NCBI RefSeq assembly: GCF_021130785.1
Contig: NC_060214.1
Coordinates: 43,941,001-44,005,000 of the forward strand
Length of the DNA: 64,000 bases
Origin: Homalodisca vitripennis
Lineage: Eukaryota > Arthropoda > Insecta > Hemiptera > Cicadellidae
Reading direction: 5' to 3'
Program-made: the position numbers and the translations under genes
In this document: positions 25,926 through 37,255 of the stretch, piece by piece
Numbering within the stretch: position 1 is the first letter of the stretch
Layout of the letters: the number at the start of each line of letters is the position of its first letter
Notes under the pieces: model-generated
Database searches by the model: none
Seen by the model: the letters and a program-made list of their open reading frames with translations, nothing else
What the model was told of the DNA's origin: nothing

Positions 25926-27278
25926 TATTGATTCTAAATATAATACAGGAAATCAACGATATTGTTGTATTGGTGGGTTGTCAACATTTAGAAGATTAAA
26001 TGTATTACAGTAACGAGACACTAGCTACTGTAAACTTTGTACTAAAAGCCTACGCTACATATCAAGCCCGTCTATAGCTTTATGACCACATGGAATCCCT
26101 GGGGAAACAAGTAATGTATTAGGATACAGATGGCGGTGTGTAAATATATAAAAATGTTTTGTACAGAGTAAATACCGGTGGTTATCTAAGGCAGATGACA
26201 GATGGCGGTGTGTAAATATATAAAAATGTTTTGTACACAGTAAATACCGGTGATTACCTAGGGCAGATAACAGGCGAGCTGGTTAAAGACTATGGTGCCG
26301 GATCTCATATTGCAGAATTAGTTTCCGGTGGACCAAAGAAATACGCTTAAATTGTTTTTTTCTATGAACAAAAACCGTCTGTAAAATGAAGGGCCTCGCT
26401 CTTAGTCTAAGAACTTCACGGAATTTAGATTTTTGAAAAACTTAAAGAGATGTTTCTTAGTGAAACCTGGATAAACCTTGATATTAAAGAAAATAGAATT
26501 AGGAGAACAACGTCTAGACAAATATTGTACTGTTCATTTCCTCTTCTGATTGTCTGATGAATCCCAACTTAAGCTGTAAAAAAATAAAATGTTCTCTATT
26601 GAAACTGCTGTAAACTATGACGCAAATTGCTCATGACGTCACATCACCACTTACTTTTATAACTAGAACAGACCATTCCCTGTTGGCTGTACACGTTTTA
26701 CATGTCTTCCAGCAAGTACACACAAAGTTAGTGACCCTGTTACAATGTTAACATGGAAACTACGTTATAGTCTTAGTAACTCACAGCAACTTTGCTGAAC
26801 TGTGTAACATGTTTTACTCTAAACAGTTTCAAAAAATAGCGTGATGTACATGTAAACCCCCGTAAAAGATGCAGTGGTCATTTACTAGAGGTAAAGTCAA
26901 TATTGAATGAAAGGAGTGCAATATTATTTCGTGAAAGAAATGTGTTTTATGATAAAAAAACTCTTATTTAGTTTTTACAAAATAACATTTTACATGACCA
27001 CATTACACTAACATGTCAATCTTGTTTCAGAGAAAGTACACATATTGGTAAGTTTTAGCACTTTGATCGGAGAGTGCTCAAACTAAGCTAAAAGCCTAAT
27101 GAAACTTTAATCAACTAACATTTTGGGATTTATTATACTTATGCATAAAGTTAATAATAACATTAACATTTATAATCAATAATCAATTTAAACAGAGTTC
27201 TTCTAAATAAACAGAAACAATTAACACATTCAATATTGATATTTAGTATATTCATTGTTCTAAAAATGTAATGTTGTT
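25926..27278 (+). repeat. Copy B of long repeat, segment 2
   Basis: Colinear with copy A from about 17970 to 19170, then jumping to about 21095-21172, so about 1.9 kb present in A is absent here. Identity is high by eye. It ends exactly at the Gypsy insertion. Confidence 0.8.
26126..26269 (+). repeat. 72-bp tandem duplication in copy B
   Basis: The unit ACAGATGGCGGTGTGTAAAT... occurs at 26126-26197 and 26198-26269. Copy A has a single unit at the corresponding place, so the duplication arose in B after the copies separated. Confidence 0.8.
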
Positions 27279-30200
27279 TGTGAGGTGTTTCGGTGAAATC
27301 GCTTTTTATATCGTCTGCCCTGATAGTTGCAGTCGTGCTGGGTTCTATTCCAGGGTTGTGATATCGACTTTTAGCTATTTCTATCTTACCCGCGCCCTCA
27401 CCGTACGCTGGTAGAGATCGATATGATACACAAGGTTAAACGTGAGTGAACAGAAAATCTCAGACTCGTTCAGAGCGAATTCAGTTATTCGCACTCTTCA
27501 ATAGAACGATATCATCACAGTTTTCTGTTCTATGTTTCGCGATTTTACGTGGATAAATGTTGATTAGAGCTGTCAATGCCCCGTTCTAGAATGCGACGTT
27601 TAGAAATAAATCCTATTGTAACGACGACTATTTGACAATTATTTGTGCGTGAGAAAAACAGATTTTTAATATCGGTGGTCCGCGAGATCTTTATTCCACA
27701 GCCGTTGGCTCAAACCGGTCTCAGTATCGTCTGCTCGTTTCTTCTTCCTTCAGTGTGTTGTTGTGCTGTGTTAAGCTGAGGTTATGTTTTGACTTTATAG
27801 TATCAAAATAAAATATTAAATATATTAAACCAACAGATTCCTTCTATATACTAACAAGACTAACGTTAACGTATAAGTTTATAAGTTAAGCTGGAAGCAA
27901 AATGTCTAAGGGAAGTCTTGTGTTATATCTCTCTCCTGTGAAGCAGCTAAATCCCTTCAAGCAAATATATTTAGGTTATTTAATACAAGTATCCTTGTTC
28001 AGCAATAATTCAGGTATTTCGTGTGTACTATTTTCCTCTTTAAGCCCTTAGTATCAAATATGCTAATATTAACAAGCATTAAAAGTTTGTTATAGCCTAC
28101 AACCTAACATTCACTTTGAAACATACTCTTCGAAGTAGGAAGTAAAGCTTATGCGATTTACAGGGCACCAAACAAATATTATTTAGAAACCGGGCTGAGA
28201 ATTCAGAGGTTTATTAAGCCAATGAATAATATATCTGTAAACAAGGCTGTTACCTAGATAGCCTAAATTAAGTTCCCAGCCTATCCTGGCGTTGATCAAT
28301 AACTTTGAGCTTAGGCTATTAGGCCTACACGACTTAAAGTAAGCAAAATATATTATCATGAGCTATAGAAAGGTTTATATATGCTATATCTAGTAGATTG
28401 ACCAAGTACATACACCTAACTTATCTTATGCACCAAACTATTAACTTTTAAGAATAGGATAACAAACCTATACAGCTTATAGGATGCAAAATATGCGTTT
28501 GCAAACTAGGACAGGTAGTAGAACCTATATTTAATAGATAATCTACTGTCACTAGACGAGATAGCCTATAAGCTGGTCTTAACCTATCCTACGCACCGAA
28601 TTAACAATTTTAGGAATAGGATCACAAACCTACGCGGCTTATAGGATGCAAAATACGCGTTTGCAAACTAGGATAGGTAATGAAGGGTAGTGTAACCTAT
28701 AATGAATAGATACGCTACTGGCGCTAACCGCAATAACCTATAAGCTGCTGTTAACCTATCCTACGCACTGAATTATTAATTTTAGGAATAGGATAACAAG
28801 CCTACGCGGCTTATAGGATGCAAAATACACGTTTGCAAACTAGGACAGGTAGTGAAAGGTAATAGAACCTATATTTGATAGATACACTACTGTCACCAAA
28901 CGAGATAACCTATAAGCTGCTGTTACCCTATCCTACGCACCGAATTATTAATTTTAGGAATAGGATAACAAGCCTACGCGGCTTACAGGATGCAAAATAC
29001 ACGTTTGCAGACTAGGACAGGTAGTGAAACGTAATAGAACCTATATTTGATAGATACACTACTGTCACCAAACGGGATAACCTATAAGCTGCTGTTAACC
29101 TATCCTACGCACCGAATTACTAATTTTAGGAATAGTATAACAAGCCTACGCGGCTTATAGGATGCAAAATACACGTTTGCAAACTAGGACAGGTAGTGAA
29201 AGGTAATAGAGCCAATATTTGATAGATACACTACTGTCACCAAACGAGATAACCTATAAGCTGCTGTTAACCTATCCTACGCACCGAATTATTAATTTTA
29301 GGAATAGGATAACAAGCCTACGCGGCGTATAGGATGCAAAATACGCGTTTGCAAACTAGGACAGGTAGTGAAAGGTAATAGAACCTATATTTGATAGATA
29401 CACTACTGTCACCAAACGAGATAACCTACAAGCTGCTGTTAACCTATCCTACGCACCGAATTACTAATTTTAGGAATAGGATAACAAGCCTACGCGGCTT
29501 ATAGGATGCAAAATACACGTTTGCAAACTAGGACCGGTAGTGAAATTTAATAGAACCTATATTTGATAGATACACTACTGTCACCAAACGAGATAACCTA
29601 TAAGCTGCTGTTAACCTATCCTACGCACCGAATTATTAATTTTAGGAATAGGGTAACAAGCCTACGCGGCTTACAGGATGCAAAATACGCGTTTGCAAAC
29701 TAGGACAGGTAGTGAAAGGTAATAGAACCTATATTTAATAGATACTCTACTGTCACTAAACGAGATAACCTATAAGCTGGTCTTAACCTATCCTACGCAC
29801 AGAATTATCAATTTTAGGAATAGGATTACAAACCTACGCGGCTTATAGGATGCAAAATACCCGTTTGCAAACTAGGATAGGTAGTGAAAGGTAATGGAAT
29901 CTATAATTAATAGATACACTACTGTCACTAAACGAAATATCCTATACTACGCACAGAATTATTAATTTTTCAAAGATTCCGTAGAATTCAAGGTTAACGA
30001 ATCTGCACTAGTTTTTATATTCAACATTCAATATTCGTACTGTTTTTAAATTCCCTTAATGATTACAATTCGGGGTGACTTACCAAAAGACGATATATGC
30101 CGACTGCGTATTCTCTCGTACAGGGCTCTCGTATTCCTCGACTCGACTTCAGACTTCATAAACCGACGTCCGTAAGCGAAAACTCTTCTCCTCGAATTGG

Positions 30201-30511
30201 CTTCACTCCACGACGTTAGCAAGAAAAAACTCTCTGTCCCTTGTCGGATCGGCTGTATAAGTAGGCCGCCAGCCGGTCATGCGCAGAGACGCGTTTTCGT
30301 CAGTCGTCGCCAGACGCTGCAGCGGTCACATCGGAGCTCCGGCTAACTGCACTGCCCCGAGTAAAGAGGTTCCCTAACCTCAAGTCGACTCCTTCTAATG
30401 GAATGACGACGACGACTATCGACGAAAAAAAATAAATCGACACACCTACTTGTCAAAATAAACGTTTTCTCATTTAAGAAAAAAAACGGGGTATAAAATT
30501 GAACCCTTACA
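27279..30511 (-). repeat. 3' LTR of the Gypsy element (3,233 bp)
   Basis: Begins TGTGAGGTGTTTCGGTG on the plus strand, identical to the other LTR at 37256, and ends CCCTTACA. It is about 700 bp longer than its partner because the 172-bp array inside has four more units. Confidence 0.9.
28418..29960. repeat. 172-bp tandem array inside the 3' LTR, about 9 units
   Basis: The landmark AACCTATCCTACGCACCGAA recurs with starts at 28581, 28753, 28925, 29097, 29269, 29441, 29613 and 29785, an exact 172-bp period, plus a diverged first unit at 28418 and a partial last unit. Each unit carries the inverted pair CCTATAAGC / GCTTATAGG. No coding capacity. Confidence 0.95.
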
Positions 30512-30521
30512 CCCCCCACTT
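30512..30521 (-). promoter_or_regulatory. Polypurine tract
   Basis: On the element strand AAGTGGGGGG abuts the first base of the 3' LTR (TGTAAGGG). This is where plus-strand DNA synthesis is expected to be primed. Confidence 0.8.
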
Positions 30522-30725
30522 ACTTCGTGGAGAAAATAAAAAACTAAAAAAAAGACTCTGAAGTCGGATTAACAAATCAAAATAAACTTACTTTTCACAA
30601 AAATTCAACATAAAATAAATAAGGTAAACTAAAAGTGTACACTTCGTCCTCGAATTAATAAATTCCCCTACGCCCCGTAGGAGAAAACAAAATAAAAATT
30701 CTTCTTAAGCTGCCCTCTCTTTCCA

Positions 30726-31916
30726 TTATTTTTTCTTTGGGAAGACTGGAAGGCCCAATTTCCGGACATTTATCCTCTTCCACTCGTTCGTCCCCGGTAT
30801 CTGGACCTTCATGGTACGGCGTTTGCCACGGGTCCTCTTTGGTTTGGTGCCGTGAGGACGCTCTGGAGGGTCGCCCATCCTTTCCTGCGTTGTCGTCTCC
30901 TCTGGCTGGGATTTCACCGACGGGGCTACTCGAAGGAATTCCTCTTCCTCGGGGTCCGGAATCACTTCAATCGAGCTGCCCATGCTCAAGCCGGGCGACA
31001 AAGAGAGGACGTCACCCTCGTCCATAGGTGACAGTCTGGCCAGCTCTAGTAGTGTGGGTTTGGGAGACATACACTTGTCAACCTCCATGTGTCCCGAGGA
31101 CGTTCCCGCGGCACCTTCCGGTGGGTTTATTGCGTCCACCTCCTCCTGCAGGACACCGATCTCTTCTGGTGTTTCGTCCTCGGCCGGAAGTATAAGTGAC
31201 CACTTCGTTGGGTCAGTTAGCTGGTCTAACTCTTTGGCCAGATCTTCGAAAGACCAGTCCGGTTCCTCCCCCGGAAACAATTCCGGCTGGCTGCTCTTGT
31301 TCTCGGTCACCGAATCCTCCCGAAGTTCTTTCGCCATCTGCCGCCTGAACTCTCGGCCATCTACTCGCAATTCCTTAGCCTCCCGTCCCCCGCAGATGGC
31401 TCCGGCGATAGCGCAGAGGAAAACCCCGTAGTCCACAAGGTTGTCCTGTGAAGGACAACTCCGCTCACCGTAGAGGCACCAACTCCGGGCCTCGGTCTTG
31501 GCCCTCATCTCCTCCTTCTTCAGGTATTCGCGCAGAAGATCCATCGCCGGCTTGTGGTTTCTTCCTTTTAGGGAGTGGTATGCGCTGATGGTTTCCTTCC
31601 GTGGCTCTACTACGAGAAGCCACCAGTGGCCGACGTCCGCCAACTCCTCATGTACGGGGACGAGGATTTTCTCATAATCCCACAAGTCCTGGTCGCGATG
31701 GTGACCCCGCGCTCGCTCGTGGCCGGATCTCTTCAGCACCGTGAAGAAGTAGGAGTCCAGTGCGAGGACATTTGGCAGGTTATGATCCATAGCATTCCGT
31801 CTCTCCAGAAACCGCAGATACGCCGAAATTACCTCGCCGTTTAGCAGCTGTCCAGGAAAAAGCCGCTCTGAATCGCATGGCAGCAAACGGACCTGTTTCC
31901 TTACGACTCGTGCCAT
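30726..31916 (-). CDS. Ulp1/C48-like protein in env position, catalytic residues lost
   Basis: A 396-codon frame, downstream of pol by about 290 nt on the element strand. Residues 23-170 follow the Ulp1/SENP cysteine-protease layout: LLNGEVISAYL (23-33), VLALDSYFF (50-58), VPVHEELADVGHWWLLVVE (87-104, with His97 at the catalytic His position), then SQDNLVDYGVFLCAI (156-170). In active family members the residue before G is Cys; here it is Tyr163. The expected Asp after the His block is His114. Each change is one base from the active codon. Residues 200-345 are acidic and Ser/Pro-rich; the C-terminus is strongly basic (KPKRTRGKRR, near 363-372), a likely nuclear signal. No transmembrane segment is seen, so it is not an envelope protein. 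Function is unknown; the protease fold call is by motif only. Confidence 0.65.
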   Translation of the reverse strand: MARVVRKQVRLLPCDSERLFPGQLLNGEVISAYLRFLERRNAMDHNLPNVLALDSYFFTVLKRSGHERARGHHRDQDLWDYEKILVPVHEELADVGHWWLLVVEPRKETISAYHSLKGRNHKPAMDLLREYLKKEEMRAKTEARSWCLYGERSCPSQDNLVDYGVFLCAIAGAICGGREAKELRVDGREFRRQMAKELREDSVTENKSSQPELFPGEEPDWSFEDLAKELDQLTDPTKWSLILPAEDETPEEIGVLQEEVDAINPPEGAAGTSSGHMEVDKCMSPKPTLLELARLSPMDEGDVLSLSPGLSMGSSIEVIPDPEEEEFLRVAPSVKSQPEETTTQERMGDPPERPHGTKPKRTRGKRRTMKVQIPGTNEWKRINVRKLGLPVFPKKK

Positions 31917-32205
31917 CTTCCTTATCTGTCAAACTGTGGAACAAAAACCCAGACACACAAGCCAAGCTCTAGACTACCGTGCAAAGCCACAAGGTAACCA
32001 CTCAAGCACACAAAAACTACAAATGCAAATAGCAGGGGATAGTGCAGTTAGCGTGCAACCTGCAACCCAAAGCAAGAGTTCAACACATGCAGGAATCACA
32101 AAACTAAACTAGACATCCTTATCTATAACGTGCGAAGTTACAGCCTACTACTTACCCAGTAGGAGCTGCAACATCCGGCTTATTCAGCCAGATAGACGTG
32201 TTCCC
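31917..32205 (-). other. Spacer between pol and the Ulp1-like ORF
   Basis: No frame. It may hold a splice acceptor for a subgenomic message, but I could not pick one with confidence. Confidence 0.3.
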
Positions 32206-35200
32206 TTAGTCGACATACTTTTTTAAGTCTTTGACGTGAGCTCGTAGCACATTCTTTTTTCGACCACAGAGGCTATAGATGTTTGATCCGAACCTTTCTA
32301 CAATTTTATAAGGCCCGTCGTATTTTGCCGCTAGCTTCGAAGCGAAAGAGTCAATCGCCGACGAGAGATGGTGTTGTTTCAGCCACACCAACTCCCCAAC
32401 CCGGAAATTTTCCTCTCTCCGCCTTAGGTTGTAATATTTTGCTTGAGATCGACTCGCTCTTTCTAAATTCGAATGGCATTGCTTGTACAGTTTCGCGAAA
32501 GCTTCTAATCTTTTCCGGTTCGTATCTGTCACATGAGACTCGGAGTCATTTTGCCCATTCTGTACCTTTAGGGGGCCATGGATTGCATTCGGTAACCGCA
32601 ATTCCCGTCCAAAATTTAATAAAGCTGGAGTAAATCCCGTAGAATCATGTACGGCGGTGTTCATGGCGTACCTGAATTCGTTCAAGTGTATGTCCCAAAG
32701 CCGTTGATCTTCTTTGACGTACTGTGCGATCATCGTCTTTAGGACTCGATTCGCCCGCTCCACCGGATTCTCTTGAGGCGTGTAGGGTGCTGTCAGTTGA
32801 TGTTCGATTCCCCAACTCTCCAGTAAATTACGCCATAGCTTGGCCGTAAACTGCGATCCATTATCAGTGATGGTGACCTCTGGTGCGCCGTATCGAAAAA
32901 GCACCAAATTTTGAAATGCGTTCACCACATTCGTCGCGGTCACTGATTTTAACGAACACAGTTCTACCCATTTCGTGAAGATATCCTGTACGACTAGGAT
33001 AAACCTCGCACCTCTTCGTGAACGTGGCAAGGGTCCTATTATATCGGCTGTGACCTTATACCATGGACCAGTTGGTCTCCGAAAGTACATCTTTCCTGCT
33101 GGTTTCCGTTGTTCAACCTTGTGCGCCTGACAAGACTGACATCTTCTAACATAATTCTTCACATCCGTGAGCAATCCCGGCCAATAATACCTCTCTTGCA
33201 CTCGCTTTGCCGTTTTTCTTATTCCGAGATGGCCGGCCGTTTCGCGATCGTGATTTTCATTCAACACAGCTTCTCGCTTGTCTTTTGGCACACACAGTTT
33301 CCAATTTAGAGAGTCGTCGAACCTATTCGCCCTTCCTCGGGGCTTATACTTCATAAGGTTTCCTCCGGCAATCCTTAAATTTCGGCACGTGTCGGGCTTG
33401 GAGGTAACTCTAGCGAACATCTTGTGGTACCAATCTCGCTTTAAGTCCGATTCCTTTTCCAAAACTTCTGCGCTAGAGCATAACTGAGCGCTGTTTGCAC
33501 CTTCTACGGGGTAGCGAGACAGACCATCTGCCACTCTGTTAAGTGTACCCTTCCGGTAATGAATCTCAAAATCGTTCTGCTGAAGTTCTAGCACCCACCG
33601 AGCTAGTCGTCCCGTCGGCTGCTGAATATTCATCAGCCATTTGAGAGCCTGATGATCGGTAACGGCGATAAATTTGTACCCCTCCAGATATGGCCTAAAT
33701 TTCTTTACCGCCCATACTAACGCCAAACATTCCTTTTCGGTAACGGTGAACTTTTTCTCACCGTCGGTCAACAATCGGCTAGCAAATGCTATAACGCGTT
33801 CTCTCTTATCGATTTTCTGAGTCAATGCTGCACCCAGTCCATCATTCGAAGCATCTACTTCTAGCCAAAATGTTTGTTGAAAATCGGGACACGCTAGTAT
33901 TGGTGTATCGGAAAGCTTATCTTTAAGCTCGAGAAACGCACTCTGTTGTTCGTCCGTCCAATCCCACTTTTCACTTTTCTTTAAAAGTTTGGTTAGAGGT
34001 CTAGTTGCTTTGGCGAAATTCTCCACAAATCTTCTATACCAAGAAGCGAGTCCTAGGAAGCTTCTCAAAGAGCGAACTGAAGTAGGAGTGGGGAACTCTC
34101 GGATGGCTCGTACCTTTTCTGGGTCTGTACGAATTCCGTCTTTATTTACAACGTGGCCTAAATATTTTAATTCTCGTTTGCAGAATTGACATTTCTCTGC
34201 ATTTGGTTTCAGACCAGCGCCTCGTAGCCTATTGAAGACATCCTTGAGGAGCGTTAAGTGTTCTTCAAACGTCTTACTGACAATAATTAGGTCATCTAAA
34301 TAAGCAAATGCTTTTGGCTCTAGCTGGGGACCTATAATTTGGTCTAGTAATCGTTGGAACGTTGCTCCAGCAGAATGCAATCCAAACGGCATTACCCGAA
34401 AATGGTACAGGCCCTTGCCAGGTACGGTGAAAGCAGTGAGAGGTTTGCTTTCTTGCGAAAGGGGTACCTGCCAATATCCTTGTTTCAAATCGATGGTAGA
34501 GATGAAGGAGGCTTCTCTCAATTTCTCCAAAATCGAATTTATTTGGGGCAACGGGTACGCGTCTTTCTCGCTGACGCCATTTAATTTTCTAAAACCTATG
34601 CAGAAACGATATTTCCCACTGGGTTACTTCACGAGCACTATCGGAGAACTCCACGGGCTCGACGATGGTTCTATAACTCCATCTTGTAACATCTTATCAA
34701 CTTCCTCGTTAATGATCTGTTGCATCGCCGGATTTCTAGGATAGTATCGTTGTTTTATCGGTTCGTTCTTGCTGAGTTTGATTCGATGCTCCACCAAAGT
34801 TGTTTTTCCCGAGCAGGACTCGAATTTAGGAAGCTCTTCCTGTAAAAATTCGTTCAATATGTGTCTCTCTTCGTCATCTAGTGAACTAACCTCCTCTGGT
34901 ACTCTGTCACTATTCATACAGCTGACGTCGGTCACACGACTGTCATATAGATCTCCGCCGCAGTTAACTGATACCAAATTTAATGGTCGGATCAGGTCCA
35001 TGCCCAGGATGATCGGGGCAGTCAGCGACGGCAAATACGCAGTTGCTACGTCCAGCTCGTGATCGGTGATTCTGCATTTAAAGCGATATATGCTCGAGAC
35101 GGACACTTGAGTATTGTCGGCTAGTGAGATTTTGAATTGTTTCCTCGCAGGTAGAACACCTACTTTCCCCAGGAAATCGGCTACCTCTTCATTAATGAGT

Positions 35201-35301
35201 GACGCCACTGCACCGGTATCAATCAACGCTTTGAAGTTTCTTCCGTAAATCTCCACGTTCGTGTACGGTCTCGGGTCATCAATATCGATTCGATTGTTCA
35301 T
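32206..35301 (-). pseudogene. pol: Gypsy pol: protease-RT-RNase H-integrase, one stop codon
   Basis: One continuous frame of about 1,031 codons interrupted by a single TAA at 34624-34626, right after SSPWSSPIVLVK. Protease: LIDTGA. RT: STIDLKQGYW (motif A), YLDD (34292-34303 region), and RFCIGFRKLN where Asp is usual at the Gly. RNase H: LEVDASNDGLGAAL, KECLALVWA and TDHQAL. Integrase: the H-H-C-C finger (HDRETAGH...CQSC), ADIIGP, TDNGSQF and NPVERANR, giving the D,D-35-E triad, and a C-terminal KYDGPYK of the GPY/F type. No chromodomain. The 72 nt after the stop stay in frame, so this is a point nonsense mutation, not a normal boundary. The frame is -1 relative to gag and is entered through the frameshift signal at 35374-35418. 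The ATG at 35301 is internal to the frame. Confidence 0.9.
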
Positions 35302-35354
35302 GCCACAAAAATTTTTAATTTTGTCGAGCCATTCATTCCATTCTTTTGGGGTAG

Positions 35355-37094
35355 TCAGTTTTGACTTCGGTTTGGACTCCGGTGACCCCCAACTCCCGAA
35401 GTCCTCGCTTCGTTTCCCGATTGCCTACAATCACATGATGCCGTTTTAACACCTGGCTTCTTACAGTTGAAACATTTCAAATTCCTTGGTTTTCTACAAT
35501 TTCTATAGAGATGGCCTGGTATTTCGCAATTCCAACATACTATCCCTCGTATACTATTAGGCTTTGACGGGTTATTTTGGTCGTCACAAGTTTGCATGTG
35601 TGTAGTGGCTCTCTGATCGGTGGACGGTTCATTGAAAGATACTTTCCGTTGCCCGCTGTCGGAAGGCCTGGTTTGCGCAGTTTCAAGTTTATCCTGAGTT
35701 TCCGTTCTGGGATGTGCAGTCCTAGACACGGCATATGCTTGAAAACTTTCTTTCAGTTGCTGAGATCTACCTTTGCTTTGAAATGCTGTTTCCGGAACTA
35801 GCGCTTGAGCAGGACTCGGTGGAGGGCGATAATTAAGTTTTTCTCGTAGACAAGTTTCATACTCATCAGTAACCTTCATTAGTCCGGCTAAGTTCACGAA
35901 ATCTCTCCTTCGAACATACATTTTATACGTCGGGTGCGTATTATTGTAGATTCTCTCTAACTTCTCAGTCTCCGAAAATCCTCCTCTTCTTCTGATGAGA
36001 GTAGACAGAGCAACAACGTATTGTTTAAACAGTTCTCCATCGCCATGGGTTCGTTTTCGAATTTCATCATCCAGATGAACGATATACCCCGGTGGCAGGT
36101 ACTGTATCTGAAAGTCTCGAAGAAAATCTACAAAGTTTGCCCAAATATCTCGATTATTTCTGTACCACAAAAGTGCACTCTCTTTTAGCAGTTCAGGTAG
36201 AGCTTTTAGCATTCGATCTTGTTGGACTTCATAAGCATCCATCAATTCGTGTAGTCGTTCTAAGAACGATATGGCGTCAGTATCTCTCCTGCCATCAAAA
36301 GGAAGATTCCATTTGCGCACCATATTGCACAATGTAGCGGTGTCTGAAATGCTGTGTGGGTTACTCTCGAAACCAGACGCCATGTTTCCTGACTGCGTAT
36401 TAGTGAACTCGTAATACTGTTGTGGTAGCGAGTTTGATGGATGTACGTTCCGGGATGCCATCAATTCATACTCTGAATTCTGGCTCAACTCTCTCGGGGT
36501 TGTTTGTTCGAAAGTAGTTGCTCTAGTCGCTACGAGTTGGGACTGTGGTCGTACAGCTCCTGACATTATTCGCTTAACTTCTTCGAACGTAGCGGTAGGC
36601 GGGAAACCAAGCATCTCTCTAATAACTTCCATCTCTGTTCCTGTCTTCGATTGCACATTTTCGTTATTTGGGAGAGTTTCGCCGCTCGTTGCTCGACTCA
36701 AACTTCCATATTCCGTAGGAGCAAATCCGAGGGAAGGGCTCTTCGCAATCCCACTTCGTGCTAATCGCACTAATTCTGCTCGCAACTGTTGGCTATTTCC
36801 GTCATTCGGTACTCCATATTTATTAAGTACAGCTTGTAGCTGCGGTTTGGTGAGCTTATAAACCCAGCTAACCCTTGCATCCAAGTCGGTTGATATATTG
36901 CCGTCATCGGCGCTTGGAGTTACCAAAGTCTGAGGATTTATCGGATGTCCTGTTTGAACGGTCTTTGGTATTACTCCAGTAGAAGTAGACGTCGTAGGCG
37001 GAGGCTTCGTTGTTTTTGAATCTGTTTTTCTTTGTATCGCTTGTAGTACCGCTTTCTCCTCCATTAATATACATCCAAAATACGTTCCATCCAA
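35355..37094 (-). CDS. gag: Gypsy Gag with zinc knuckles
   Basis: A 579-codon frame. Residues about 77-112 (LTKPQLQAVLNKYGVP...) look like a SAP-type helix-turn-helix. The central capsid-like region (about 262-435, WNLPFDGRRDTDAISFLERL and onward) matches the retrotransposon gag domain that packs RNA into particles. Near the C-terminus CWNCEIPGHLYRNC is a perfect CCHC knuckle for RNA binding. A second knuckle, CFNCKKPGVKTASC, has Val in place of His. Translation may start at the first Met or ten codons on (MEEKAV). The last 70 nt overlap the pol frame. The frame is intact, so this protein could still be made. Confidence 0.88.
   Translation of the reverse strand: MDGTYFGCILMEEKAVLQAIQRKTDSKTTKPPPTTSTSTGVIPKTVQTGHPINPQTLVTPSADDGNISTDLDARVSWVYKLTKPQLQAVLNKYGVPNDGNSQQLRAELVRLARSGIAKSPSLGFAPTEYGSLSRATSGETLPNNENVQSKTGTEMEVIREMLGFPPTATFEEVKRIMSGAVRPQSQLVATRATTFEQTTPRELSQNSEYELMASRNVHPSNSLPQQYYEFTNTQSGNMASGFESNPHSISDTATLCNMVRKWNLPFDGRRDTDAISFLERLHELMDAYEVQQDRMLKALPELLKESALLWYRNNRDIWANFVDFLRDFQIQYLPPGYIVHLDDEIRKRTHGDGELFKQYVVALSTLIRRRGGFSETEKLERIYNNTHPTYKMYVRRRDFVNLAGLMKVTDEYETCLREKLNYRPPPSPAQALVPETAFQSKGRSQQLKESFQAYAVSRTAHPRTETQDKLETAQTRPSDSGQRKVSFNEPSTDQRATTHMQTCDDQNNPSKPNSIRGIVCWNCEIPGHLYRNCRKPRNLKCFNCKKPGVKTASCDCRQSGNEARTSGVGGHRSPNRSQN
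35374..35418 (-). promoter_or_regulatory. Programmed -1 frameshift signal, gag to pol
   Basis: On the element strand the heptamer GGGAAAC (35412-35418) sits as G GGA AAC in the gag frame, a canonical X XXY YYZ slippery site. After a 7-nt spacer, GGACTTCGG (35396-35404) pairs with CCGGAGTCC (35374-35382) in a 9-bp stem with one G-T pair and a 13-nt loop. A -1 slip enters a frame that stays open through the pol start. The same heptamer is used by some retroviruses such as visna virus. Confidence 0.85.
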
Positions 37095-37237
37095 GAAGGT
37101 TTAGAATGATTCTCAGAAACCTTAAAATGTATAGATCCATTTTCAATAGTTATTCGCAGTAAGTTTGTGTATTTTAAGTTGTCTCTGTCGTATCACTTAG
37201 TATTTTGTCTTTCGATTTCTATTCTTTTCATTCCAAT

Positions 37238-37250
37238 TGTTCGGGCGCCA
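37238..37250 (-). promoter_or_regulatory. Primer-binding site, tRNA-Lys-like
   Basis: On the element strand TGGCGCCCGAACA follows the 5' LTR after 5 nt (TAAAA). It is complementary to a tRNA 3' end of the ...TGTTCGGGCGCCA type, as in tRNA-Lys primers; complementarity beyond 13 nt is weak. Confidence 0.75.
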
Positions 37251-37255
37251 TTTTA

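Noticed and set aside
30982..31431. 149-codon plus-strand frame
   Set aside because: Antisense shadow of the Ulp1-like ORF, which has a family-like layout.
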